Below, in pieces: positions 16,629 through 25,031 of a stretch of 64,000 bases of DNA. The stretch's first letter is position 1, and every line of letters begins with the position of its first letter. The notes beneath the pieces are model-generated. The model had not been told where the DNA came from. It saw only the letters and a list, made by a program, of their open reading frames with translations, and ran no database searches. This stretch comes from M55B129 sp964506505 (GTDB lineage Bacteria > Bacillota > Dethiobacteria > DTU022): contig CAZDKY010000007.1 in the NCBI GenBank assembly GCA_964506505.1, positions 1 to 64,000 of the forward strand, in the 5' to 3' direction. Both the position numbers and the translations under genes were made by a program.

Positions 16629-17918
16629 TTACCAGCTATCTCCGTTATTCACGGAATTTTTGTAGGAGGGAAATTCCCGGCACAGCTCATTAACCCGCTG
16701 TTTTATAACCGCCAGCCGATTTTCATCATTGCGTTGTTCAAAAGCTTCGTTGATCAAAGAAGCAATTTCCTTCATTTGCGCAGGATGCATGCCACGCGAT
16801 GTCAGCATGGGAGTGCCCAACCTTATTCCACTGGGATCATTTGCTCCACTGGGATCATAGGGAATAACATTCTTATTTATAGTAATATTTACTTTTTCCA
16901 GCAGTTCCACAGCCTCACTGCCGGAGATCTTTTTATTGCGCAGGTCAATCAGGACCAGGTGGGTATCTGTTCCCCCGGTCACCAGGTTGAAATCAAGTCC
17001 AATTAGAGCATCGGCAAGAGCCCTGGCATTGGCTAAAATCATTTCCTGATAGTTTCTGTAAGATGGTGTTTCAGCTTCCTTGAAAGCAACAGCCTTGGCC
17101 GCGATAATATGCATCAGTGGTCCACCCTGCAGTCCCGGAAATACTGCCTTATCTATAGCCGAAGCATACTTTTCACGGCAAAAAATCATGCCTCCACGAG
17201 GACCTCGAAAAGTTTTGTGAGTGGTGGCTGTTACGATATCAGCACACGATACCGGATTCGGGTGCATTCCGGCAGCAACCAGACCCGCGGTATGAGCCAT
17301 ATCAACCATGAAAATGGACCCTGTTTCTGCTGCAATTTCGCTGAAGCCGACAAAATCAATGCGGCGGGGGTATGAACTGGCACCGGCAACAATGAGATGC
17401 GGTTTTATTTCCCGGGCAATTTTTCTTATTTCATCAAGCTCTATCAAACATGTGTCACGATTGACACCGTAGCTGTAAGATTTATAATACTGGCCGGAAA
17501 TACTGGCCCGGCTACCATGCGTGAGATGTCCACCATGACTGAGATCCATCCCCAACAAGCGATCACCCGGTTTGAGCAATGCCAGATATACCGCCATATT
17601 GGCGGAAGTGCCCGAATGGGGTTGAACGTTGGCATGCTCGGCACAAAATAATTTTTTCGCCCTGTCAATAGCCAGTTGTTCAGCCCGATCAACGTAAGTA
17701 CAGCCTCCATAATATCGGCGGCCGGGGTAACCTTCGGCATATTTATTGGTCAGGACAGATCCCTGCGCTTCTAAAACTGCACGGCTGACCAAATTTTCTG
17801 AAGCAATGAGGATCAGGTTTTCCTGCTGCCTTCTTTTTTCTTCCTCCAGTGTAGCAGCTATTTCAGGATCAATGACGTTCAATGGTTCTCCAACCATGGC
17901 CATTTCAATTGTCTTCAT
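16629..17918 (-). CDS. glyA: Serine hydroxymethyltransferase
   Basis: 429 residues. PLP enzyme interconverting serine and glycine with tetrahydrofolate. Landmarks: ENLILIASENLVS near the N-terminus, DMAHTAGLVAAG, and the PLP lysine in TATTHKTFRGPRGG. ATG at 17918 is chosen; a TTG at 17930 sits directly against the ribosome binding site. The order rpiB-glyA-upp follows Bacillus. Confidence 0.96.
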   Translation of the reverse strand: MKTIEMAMVGEPLNVIDPEIAATLEEEKRRQQENLILIASENLVSRAVLEAQGSVLTNKYAEGYPGRRYYGGCTYVDRAEQLAIDRAKKLFCAEHANVQPHSGTSANMAVYLALLKPGDRLLGMDLSHGGHLTHGSRASISGQYYKSYSYGVNRDTCLIELDEIRKIAREIKPHLIVAGASSYPRRIDFVGFSEIAAETGSIFMVDMAHTAGLVAAGMHPNPVSCADIVTATTHKTFRGPRGGMIFCREKYASAIDKAVFPGLQGGPLMHIIAAKAVAFKEAETPSYRNYQEMILANARALADALIGLDFNLVTGGTDTHLVLIDLRNKKISGSEAVELLEKVNITINKNVIPYDPSGANDPSGIRLGTPMLTSRGMHPAQMKEIASLINEAFEQRNDENRLAVIKQRVNELCREFPSYKNSVNNGDSW

Positions 17919-18028
17919 GTTGTTTTTCAACTCCGTTTCAATTTACAGGTGTTTGCAGTAAAGATTATCGAATTGCTTGATTTGTATCTTTCTCTCGCGA
18001 TACGATTCGGCTGGCGTTTTTCACTGTC

Positions 18029-18472
18029 CTACCTTTCTTTTTCCGCCTGCGTAATTTTTTCAAGGCGGCGGCTGTGCCGTCCGCCTTCAAATGATGTATT
18101 GATAAAAGTTTCAACAATGTCAACCGCCAGCCCGGTTCCAATTACCCGTCCACCCATCGTTAATATATTGGCATCATTGTGTTCACGGGCACAACGAGAC
18201 GAATATGTCTCGCCGCAAAGAGCGGCTCTTATCCCGGCATATTTATTGGCAGCAATAGACATACCTATACCAGTCCCGCAAATTAAAATTCCAAAAAGGC
18301 ATCTTCCATCGCTCACTGCTTTAGCAACCGGGACAGCAAGATCAGGATAGTCTGCGCTCTGTTCATCAAAAACACCGTAATCCACACATTCATGATTATT
18401 TTCTTCAAGATAAGCAACGATCTCTTTTTTTAATTTAAACCCGGCATGGTCACTGCCCAGAGCCAACTTCAT
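18029..18472 (-). CDS. rpiB: Ribose-5-phosphate isomerase B
   Basis: 147 residues. The RpiB signature is clear: GSDHAGFKLKKEI, the catalytic Cys in ILICGTGIGMSIAANK, and CREHNDAN-like CAREHNDANIL. It interconverts ribose-5-P and ribulose-5-P. The start at 18472 has GGGAGG seven bases upstream, inside the end of the phosphatase gene, giving a 23-nt overlap. An in-frame extension to 18676 is only the overlap with that gene. Confidence 0.94.
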   Translation of the reverse strand: MKLALGSDHAGFKLKKEIVAYLEENNHECVDYGVFDEQSADYPDLAVPVAKAVSDGRCLFGILICGTGIGMSIAANKYAGIRAALCGETYSSRCAREHNDANILTMGGRVIGTGLAVDIVETFINTSFEGGRHSRRLEKITQAEKER

Positions 18473-18944
18473 GCTGATGTCCTCCCTTAAGTTTAAGCAT
18501 AATCTTCTTGATCCAATTATGAATTTCCTCCAGAGACTCTCTATAATTTTCAAACTCACCGCCATAGGGATCTTCAATATCACGAATAATTTCCCCGTTT
18601 GAAGCATAATCTGTAAGCAAATAAGCTTTCCCTTCAGCTTCCGGAAAAAGGCTGCGCAGGTGATGTAGTTGATCAACTGTCATTACAAATATCAAATCGG
18701 AATCTTCAACCATATTTTTGCCTAACTGCACTGCCCTGTGTCCCAAGAAATTCCCTATACCCCTGTCAGCCAGCAGGGCTTTAACCGGTTTAGCAATTCT
18801 TGACCCTTCAATGGCAACCAATCCTGCTGAGGAAACGTCCACTGAATAGGGTAAAGGATTTGATTTAAGCTCATTTTGAAAAAGGGAGGCCGCCATAGGG
18901 CTGCGGCATGTATTGCCCGTGCAAACAAACAATATTTTCAGCAA
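18450..18944 (-). CDS. ywlE: Low-molecular-weight phosphatase, likely protein-arginine phosphatase
   Basis: 164 residues. The active-site loop reads VCTGNTCRSPMA; Thr after Asn (instead of Ile/Leu) is the hallmark of YwlE-type arginine phosphatases rather than tyrosine phosphatases. The general-acid loop is EDPYGGEFENYR. The TTG at 18944 has GGGGAG eight bases upstream and gives the usual N-terminus. It sits between ywlC and rpiB as in Bacillus. No McsB kinase gene lies in the window. Confidence 0.85.
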   Translation of the reverse strand: MLKILFVCTGNTCRSPMAASLFQNELKSNPLPYSVDVSSAGLVAIEGSRIAKPVKALLADRGIGNFLGHRAVQLGKNMVEDSDLIFVMTVDQLHHLRSLFPEAEGKAYLLTDYASNGEIIRDIEDPYGGEFENYRESLEEIHNWIKKIMLKLKGGHQHEVGSGQ

Positions 18945-19062
18945 GGTGGTCACTCCCCAGAACAACTTTCAATATTTCTTCAACTGCTGATAAAATAACA
19001 AGCTTACCGGGAATTTTCCCTCAGGCTGGCAGTAAACGTGTTTTTCAATGGACCGGGGTAAA

Positions 19063-20127
19063 TTAGATCGATCTTCTTGCCCTGACTATTCTACCCTTAA
19101 TCCTGATTATCATGGAAGAAGCTTTTTGCAAACGGTTCATTACCGCCAGGCCAATTCCTTCGGGCTCTATTTCTTCAGCCAGGATTAATTCGATACCGCG
19201 ACGATCCATATCCCTGAGGATTTGAAAAAGTTTGGCGGCAAGCTCAGCCTGTTTGTTGTTAGCACTGCGGTTTAATAAAAAGCCATCAAGCGCTGAATTT
19301 AAAATTTCAACTCTAATCTTACGTTTGCGGCACCGGGCATAAAGAATCTCAACCAGGCTGCGCCGCTCTTCCGGAAGCCCTTTGACCAGAATGAGGGAAG
19401 CATGCGGAGAATAGTGCCGGTATTTCATGCCGGGCGAAGAAGGCAAATTAGATGCACACCCTGGTCCGTCCACTAAAATAGGGTGCCCTAAAAAATCCTC
19501 GAGCTTTTCCCTGGATACGCCACCAGGCCGCAATATCACAGGCTGTTGACCGGACAGATCAAGAACTGTTGACTCAACTCCGATGGGACAGGCTCCGGCC
19601 CTGATCACTGCATCAATCTTGCCTGCCAAATCTTCAAGGACATGGATATAGGAAGTAGGGCTTGGCCTGCCTGAAAGATTGGCACTCGGAGCAGCAATCG
19701 GTGTTGCCGCCGACCTGATTAAGGACAGGGCAACAGGATGATCCGGCATCCGGACAGCAACCGTAGGCAAGCCGGCACTTACCACCCCTGGGATATTTTT
19801 GGTCCGAGGTAGAATCAGGCTTAGAGGCCCGGGCCAAAATTTTTCAGTCAATCCGGCCACCTGATCTGTTATGGAAGCAGAAACCATGAACAACTGTTCT
19901 AACGAGGCCACATGCACAATCATAGGATTATCAGAGGGCCGACCTTTTGCTTTAAATATTTTGCATACTGCTTCCTCATTGGTCGCATCAGCACCGAGAC
20001 CGTATACGGTTTCAGTGGGAAAAGCAACCAGGCCACCTCGCTTGATTATTGCAGCAGCCCGGGCAATAGAGCACTGATCAACATTGAAAAGGAGTGTTCC
20101 GGAAATATTTATAACCTTGTGGCTCAT
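19063..20127 (-). CDS. ywlC: Threonylcarbamoyl-AMP synthase (Sua5 type)
   Basis: 354 residues. The YrdC/Sua5 domain covers about residues 15-200 (KRGGLVAFPTETVYGLGADA, KGRPSDNPMIVH, AAPSANLSGRPSPT). A C-terminal Sua5 domain follows after GMKYRHYSPHA. It makes L-threonylcarbamoyl-AMP for the t6A37 modification of ANN-decoding tRNAs. The ATG at 20127 has GAGGTG five bases upstream. It heads the ywlE-rpiB-glyA-upp run. Confidence 0.93.
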   Translation of the reverse strand: MSHKVINISGTLLFNVDQCSIARAAAIIKRGGLVAFPTETVYGLGADATNEEAVCKIFKAKGRPSDNPMIVHVASLEQLFMVSASITDQVAGLTEKFWPGPLSLILPRTKNIPGVVSAGLPTVAVRMPDHPVALSLIRSAATPIAAPSANLSGRPSPTSYIHVLEDLAGKIDAVIRAGACPIGVESTVLDLSGQQPVILRPGGVSREKLEDFLGHPILVDGPGCASNLPSSPGMKYRHYSPHASLILVKGLPEERRSLVEILYARCRKRKIRVEILNSALDGFLLNRSANNKQAELAAKLFQILRDMDRRGIELILAEEIEPEGIGLAVMNRLQKASSMIIRIKGRIVRARRSI

Positions 20128-20249
20128 CAATGCACCTCAACTCAGGCCAGGCTGCCGGACATTATAAATCAGCCAAAAACCTCGATAGCTTTTGGAACCG
20201 GCCTGTCGGCTGCAAAAATCACTAAAAACTTATTACAAACTACCGAATC

Positions 20250-21851
20250 TTAATCTTCAACGATCAGTTCGGCAATATTGTTGGCATGATCTCCAACTCG
20301 TTCCAGATTGCTCAATAAGTCCAGGTAGATAACTCCTGCCTTAGGATAACATTTTTTTGTGTTAATTCGATCAATGTGCCGTTTCCGGAGTATTTTTTCA
20401 TCTTCATCAACTTCATCATCTTCATGGACAATGTGTGCTGCATTTTCCCTGTCATCCTGCTCAAAAGCGGTGATCGCTTTTTCAAGCATGGTTCTAACTT
20501 TTTGGTAAAACGCCGTAATCTCTTCCAAGGCTGTTGCCGAGAAAGGCAAACGTTCCTCTGCTTTGATTTCAGATAACTGCATAATGTTTTCTGCGTGATC
20601 GCCGATCCTTTCCAGATCATTGGCCGCCGACATTAGATTGGCAATCATTTTAGACTGTTCCTTAGACATTGAGTGCTGGGAAAGCTCCGCCAGGTAAACA
20701 TTAATTTCTTTCTCCAAACCATCGACAAGTTCTTCCATCTGCTCGATATGGGGGATCTTTTTCAGATCTTCAGTCATGAATACCTGCATTGACTCGTCCA
20801 ACATTTCCCGAGCGATACCAGCCATACGCAGTAATTCCTGTTTGGCTCCTCCAATAGCAACCGCCGGCGTTTTTAAAATGCGGACGTCGAGATATTTCGG
20901 CCCAAAATCTAGTTTTTCGTCCTCACCGGGAACGATATAACAAACCAGGCGGGTAAAGGGTGTGAGGAAGATTAAGAATATAATGGTATTGAGAAGATTA
21001 AAAGCAGTATGGGCATTAGCCACCTGACGGGGAACAGAAGATGCGGTCTCTAAAATAATTTCTGTAAAGGGCCCGAGAAGGAAAAATACAAGAATAACCC
21101 CGATAGCGTTGAACAGAACATGGGCTATCGCAGCCCGACGGGCGGCTACATTTGCACCAAGGCTTGCTAAAATGGCAGTAATACTGGTGCCGATGTTGGT
21201 TCCCAGCACCAGGGGTACCGCGGAATAAAACGGAATCAAATCCTGCAGGGTCAGGGCAATAATCACACCGGTTGCGGCACTACTACTTTGAATAAGAGCG
21301 GTAAAAACAGCACCGCAGAGGATGCCAAGCAAAGGATATTCACTGAATTGCATTAGAAGATTATGAAAGGAATCGAGCTCTCCGAGAGGTGACATTCCGG
21401 AAGACATAGTTGTCATACCGAGAAAGAGAAGGCCAAAACCAAGTACTGTCTGGCCAAGATAACGGTGTAAACGGCGCCGTCCAAAAAAATTAACCAGGGA
21501 ACCTATCCCGATAGCAGGCAAAGCAATTACCCCGATCTTAAAGGACACGATTTGAGCGGTTACTGTAGTCCCGATGTTAGCCCCGATAATCACGCTGATT
21601 GCCTGGGCCAGATTCATTAAACCGGCATTGGCAAATCCAACTACCATCACGGTTGAAGTACTGCTACTCTGCACAAGAATGGTGACAAGAATACCGGTGA
21701 GAACCCCTATCACCGGCTTGTTGGTTAAAACTTCCAGGATACGGCGAAAGCGATCACCGGCCGCTTTTTGCATTCCCGATGCCATCATTTGGATACCAAA
21801 GAGAAAAAGACCGAGACCGCCCAGTGAGCTTAGTGCAATATCCCAGAACAA
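20250..21851 (-). CDS. Na+/phosphate cotransporter with C-terminal PhoU-like domain
   Basis: 533 residues. Two PNaS repeats carry the family QSSS motifs (LVQSSSTSTV and LIQSSSAATG) within about eight membrane helices in residues 1-310. The last 200 residues are helical and PhoU-like, with ERIGDHAENI and ERVGDHANNI repeats. It imports phosphate with Na+, fitting the Na+-type ATPase in this window. The TTG start has GGAGGG seven bases upstream. It has its own strong promoter, so it is a separate transcript from nikR, which diverges. Confidence 0.9.
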   Translation of the reverse strand: MFWDIALSSLGGLGLFLFGIQMMASGMQKAAGDRFRRILEVLTNKPVIGVLTGILVTILVQSSSTSTVMVVGFANAGLMNLAQAISVIIGANIGTTVTAQIVSFKIGVIALPAIGIGSLVNFFGRRRLHRYLGQTVLGFGLLFLGMTTMSSGMSPLGELDSFHNLLMQFSEYPLLGILCGAVFTALIQSSSAATGVIIALTLQDLIPFYSAVPLVLGTNIGTSITAILASLGANVAARRAAIAHVLFNAIGVILVFFLLGPFTEIILETASSVPRQVANAHTAFNLLNTIIFLIFLTPFTRLVCYIVPGEDEKLDFGPKYLDVRILKTPAVAIGGAKQELLRMAGIAREMLDESMQVFMTEDLKKIPHIEQMEELVDGLEKEINVYLAELSQHSMSKEQSKMIANLMSAANDLERIGDHAENIMQLSEIKAEERLPFSATALEEITAFYQKVRTMLEKAITAFEQDDRENAAHIVHEDDEVDEDEKILRKRHIDRINTKKCYPKAGVIYLDLLSNLERVGDHANNIAELIVED

Positions 21852-21906
21852 TATTCAACCCTCCATGGGCATTTATTTATTGTGCCGCGGAACTCATACG
21901 TAATTT

Positions 21907-21935
21907 ATTATACGGTATTCCAGTGCCTTTTTCAA
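21907..21935 (-). promoter_or_regulatory. Sigma-A promoter of the Na/Pi cotransporter
   Basis: On the minus strand TTGAAA (21930-21935) and TATAAT (21907-21912) with exactly 17 bp between them, about 55 nt upstream of the transporter start. Confidence 0.75.
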
Positions 21936-21997
21936 TTACTCGACATGTTACTTCTCTAACCCCGCCGGCACTTTAATCAAGCAAAGCCCCTGCGGTA

Positions 21998-22006
21998 TGC
22001 TATAAT
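21998..22006 (+). promoter_or_regulatory. Extended -10 promoter of nikR
   Basis: TGCTATAAT is an extended -10 element 30 nt upstream of the nikR start. No good -35 is visible at the proper distance, as is common with extended -10 promoters. It faces away from the Na/Pi cotransporter promoter; the two -10 boxes are about 90 bp apart. Confidence 0.55.
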
Positions 22007-22036
22007 CAAAACAGTGAAAATATGGGGGGCTGTGTA

Positions 22037-22456
22037 TTGTCTGAACTTATTCGTTTCGGTATATCCATGGATAAGAAACTTCTGGAACGTTTGGATAAAG
22101 AAATTGTCATGCGCGGATATCCCAATCGCTCTGAAGCGATCAGGGATTTGATCCGTAATCAACTCGTTGAACTGGACTGGTCTCATGAAGAAGAAGAGGT
22201 CGCCGGGACAATCACCATTATTTACAACCATCATATCCGCGGTTTAAGCGATCTCCTTCTCGAACTGCAGCACCAGCATCATGCCATGATTATTTCGGTG
22301 ATGCATGTTCACCTGGAACATGACAACTGCCTGGAAGTAATGGTTATCAGGGGGAAAGCTGCTGAAGCCAGGGAACTGGCCGGGCGATTAATCGGCGTGA
22401 AGGGAGTTAAACACGGCAAGTTGACCATTACCTCTACGGGAACTAAGCTTGATTAA
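22037..22456 (+). CDS. nikR: Nickel-responsive transcriptional regulator NikR
   Basis: 139 residues. N-terminal ribbon-helix-helix domain (IRFGISMDKKLLERLDKEI, then YPNRSEAIRDLIR) and a C-terminal ACT-like metal domain. All four square-planar nickel ligands are present by alignment with E. coli NikR: H79, H90, H92 and C98 (MHVHLEHDNC). The TTG at 22037 follows a G-rich ribosome binding site; an ATG at 22022 overlaps that site. It is one of only two genes left of oriC-like polarity exceptions in the window, running against replication. No nickel transporter or nickel enzyme is adjacent, so its target is elsewhere or it acts on the divergent gene. Confidence 0.93.
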   Translation: MSELIRFGISMDKKLLERLDKEIVMRGYPNRSEAIRDLIRNQLVELDWSHEEEEVAGTITIIYNHHIRGLSDLLLELQHQHHAMIISVMHVHLEHDNCLEVMVIRGKAAEARELAGRLIGVKGVKHGKLTITSTGTKLD

Positions 22457-22564
22457 AATAACATGGATGCTCCTGACGAATCAATCAGCTAATCTTTCAC
22501 AAAATCAGATCCGTGATAAATACCCATCGCAAGAGGTTGTGCCCTGTGAGTTTGGCTGACCCCA

Positions 22565-23473
22565 TCAATTTTCTGCTCCAGCCTCTATGACTCGCGGTTT
22601 TCCACTTAAATCATAATGCCAGTTCAGGTAAGAAAAGAGGCCACTTGCCCGAAACAGCTCTTCCACTTTATCCCTATCTCCATCACCTATTTCCATAAAT
22701 ACCAGACCTGGTTTATTTAAATATGCAGGGAGTTCTGTCAGGATCTTTCTATAGCAATCGAGGCCGTCTTCTCCTCCCCGCAGTGCATCAAGCGGTTCGT
22801 AGTTTTTCACTCCAACCGGCAGCATCACCATGTCGTCGCGATCCAGGTAAGGTGGATTTGCCACAACCAGGTCAAAAGGGAAATGGAACCCGAATCGATG
22901 AAGATTTTCAAAATAATCTCCCCGGTTAAAACAGATCCTGTCCAAAACACCATGAATAGCAGCATTCCGGCGGGCCACTTTTAAGGCAGAAGCTGAAATA
23001 TCTACCGCCCAGAGAAAAAGCTGCGGGAATTCCAGGGCCATCGTTACCGCCAGGATCCCGCTCCCTGTTCCCAGATCGGCTGCTTTCAGTCTCTTGCTGC
23101 CCGGACTTTCTCGCTGCTCCAGGCATCTCTTTACTGCTTCAATAATCAACTCGGTTTCCGGGCGAGGTATTAAAACACTTTTGTTGACCATGAATCGACG
23201 GCCATAAAAATACTTCTCATCGATGATATAAGCCACAGGCTCGCCCAGACTTCTTCTTTGCACTGCGTTTTTATAACGGGCAGCTTCTTCAGGAGTGAGC
23301 ACCTGACCACGATTTAAAACAAGATCAAGACGATCCATCTTAAGGAAAGCGGCCAGTAAAATTTCTGCCTCCATTCGGGGTTCTTCAATCCCGGAACGTC
23401 GAAAAAAGGAAGCAGCTATTCTTAGAGCTTCTCCAATTGTTTCGTTGAAATGCATTTGATCAGTCTTCAACAT
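22565..23473 (-). CDS. prmC: Peptide chain release factor N5-glutamine methyltransferase
   Basis: 302 residues. N-terminal helical domain, then a SAM-binding fold with ADLGTGSGILAVTMAL and the catalytic NPPY in VANPPYLDRDD. It methylates the GGQ glutamine of release factors. It overlaps prfA by 14 nt if the ATG at 23473 is used; an ATG at 23455 is an alternative. prfA-prmC coupling is the usual arrangement. Confidence 0.94.
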   Translation of the reverse strand: MLKTDQMHFNETIGEALRIAASFFRRSGIEEPRMEAEILLAAFLKMDRLDLVLNRGQVLTPEEAARYKNAVQRRSLGEPVAYIIDEKYFYGRRFMVNKSVLIPRPETELIIEAVKRCLEQRESPGSKRLKAADLGTGSGILAVTMALEFPQLFLWAVDISASALKVARRNAAIHGVLDRICFNRGDYFENLHRFGFHFPFDLVVANPPYLDRDDMVMLPVGVKNYEPLDALRGGEDGLDCYRKILTELPAYLNKPGLVFMEIGDGDRDKVEELFRASGLFSYLNWHYDLSGKPRVIEAGAEN

Positions 23474-24530
23474 TTTTCAACTGTTCCGCCCGCTCATTGG
23501 CACTGAGCTCTTTAATTATTGCATCGAGATCCCCGGCCAAAACCATGTCAAGTTTATGGAGAGTCAGACCGATGCGATGATCGGTAACCCTGTTCTGCGG
23601 GAAGTTATATGTCCGGATGCGTTCGCTGCGATCTCCTGTCCCGACCATGGTTTTTCTGGTCTGTGCCAGTTCGGCATTCTGTTCTGATATAGACTTATCA
23701 AGCAGGCGACTGCGTAATATTTGCAACGCTTTCTCTTTATTATGCAGTTGCGATTTTTCATCCTGACAGCTAATAACAATTCCACTTGGAACATGCGTTA
23801 TGCGAACAGCCGATTGCGTGGTATTTACACTCTGTCCACCAGGACCGGTAGAACAAAATGTATCAATTCGCAGATCCTGCGAATTAATTTCGACCTCAAT
23901 TTCTTCCACTTCCGGTAGTACAGCAACAGTAGCAGCTGAAGTATGTATTCGGCCTCCCGATTCGGTTGTGGGAATGCGCTGCACACGATGAACGCCACTT
24001 TCAAACTTCATGCGGCTGTAAACTCCTTTACCTTCAATGCCAAGGATCACTTCTTTATATCCACCAATGTCCGTTGGGTGGGCATCAACAATCTCTGCTT
24101 TGTAATTTTTCCGTTCAGCATACCGGGCATACATTTTAAGCAGATCCGCAGCGAAAAGAGCCGCTTCTTCACCCCCTGTGCCGGCTCTTATTTCAATAAA
24201 TACACTTTTTTCATCATAAGGATCTTTGGGCAACAGTTGTTCCTTCAGTTCTCCTTCAACAGACTCTTTTTCCTCGGTCAATGATTCAATTTCACCATTT
24301 AAATAATCGATCATCTCGGGATCTTCACTTTCCTGCAGAACTTCATTAGCCTCATCAAGTTCCCGTTCAATCTCCTTTAAGCGTCGGAAAAGCTCAATTA
24401 TTGGCGTGAGGGCGGCCATTTCTTTTGTCATTCTCAACCATTCATCACGCTGTTCCATAGAACGGGGATCGCTTAAAAGAGTTTCCAGTTCCGTATAACG
24501 TTTTTCAAGCATATTCAGCTTGTCCAGCAT
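23460..24530 (-). CDS. prfA: Peptide chain release factor 1
   Basis: 356 residues, normal length. The GGQ loop is in STGPGGQSVNTTQSAVR. The stop-codon reading PxT motif is PTT in RVQRIPTTESGGRIHTS, which fits RF1 (UAA/UAG). The ATG follows GGAGGTGAT. It is separated from rpmE by a terminator, so it starts its own transcript. Confidence 0.96.
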   Translation of the reverse strand: MLDKLNMLEKRYTELETLLSDPRSMEQRDEWLRMTKEMAALTPIIELFRRLKEIERELDEANEVLQESEDPEMIDYLNGEIESLTEEKESVEGELKEQLLPKDPYDEKSVFIEIRAGTGGEEAALFAADLLKMYARYAERKNYKAEIVDAHPTDIGGYKEVILGIEGKGVYSRMKFESGVHRVQRIPTTESGGRIHTSAATVAVLPEVEEIEVEINSQDLRIDTFCSTGPGGQSVNTTQSAVRITHVPSGIVISCQDEKSQLHNKEKALQILRSRLLDKSISEQNAELAQTRKTMVGTGDRSERIRTYNFPQNRVTDHRIGLTLHKLDMVLAGDLDAIIKELSANERAEQLKNVED

Positions 24531-24628
24531 GGGTAATCACCTCCGGCAGGTAAAACTAATCGCGTGAATAACCGGGTTGCAATAGTGTAGTTCCGCATTC
24601 TGCCGAGTATTATATTTCTTTTTGCTCT

Positions 24629-24660
24629 GATGAAAATCATGTTCGATGAAAATCATGTTC
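24629..24660. repeat. Tandem duplication of a 16-bp unit
   Basis: GATGAAAATCATGTTC occurs twice back to back in the prfA leader region, between prfA and the rpmE terminator. Each unit contains ATGA-AAA-TCAT, a short inverted repeat. It may be a simple replication-slippage duplication or a duplicated operator. Confidence 0.8.
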
Positions 24661-24675
24661 ATTGAAGAAACACAT

Positions 24676-24700
24676 AAAAAAGAGCAGGTCAAACCTGCTC
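24676..24700 (-). terminator. Intrinsic terminator after rpmE
   Basis: On the minus strand GAGCAGGT, loop TTG, ACCTGCTC, then TTTTTT. An 8-bp perfect stem with a good U-tract, 17 nt past the rpmE stop codon. Confidence 0.9.
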
Positions 24701-24716
24701 CGCCCTGCAATGTGCC

Positions 24717-24914
24717 TTACAGACCATACTTACGCTTGAACCGTTCAACCCGACCGCCAGTGTCGACAAATTTCTGCTTACCTGTGAAGAACGGATGACA
24801 TTTTGAACATATTTCCACTTTCAGGCTTTCTTTGGTAGATCCGGTTTCAAAGGTTTCACCGCAGGCACAGGTTACTGTAGTCCGATAGTACTTGGGATGT
24901 ATATTTTCTTTCAT
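24717..24914 (-). CDS. rpmE: 50S ribosomal protein L31 (zinc-binding form)
   Basis: 65 residues. MKENIHPKYY start, CAC and CSKC give the four-cysteine zinc site of the C+ form. The tail VERFKRKYG is typical. It follows rho by about 120 nt and ends at a strong terminator. The ribosome binding site is GAAGGAGGG. Confidence 0.95.
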   Translation of the reverse strand: MKENIHPKYYRTTVTCACGETFETGSTKESLKVEICSKCHPFFTGKQKFVDTGGRVERFKRKYGL

Positions 24915-25031
24915 CTGTTACGCCCTCCTTCTGTCTTCCCGAATTATGATAATAACACAAAGATGAAAGTTCCGCAACACGCAGTCCGCAGTCATCCTCT
25001 GCTACGACGATCATCTTTACAGGATATGTTA

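Noticed and set aside
17919..17930. TTG at 17930 as glyA start
   Set aside because: It abuts the ribosome binding site directly; the ATG at 17918 fits better.
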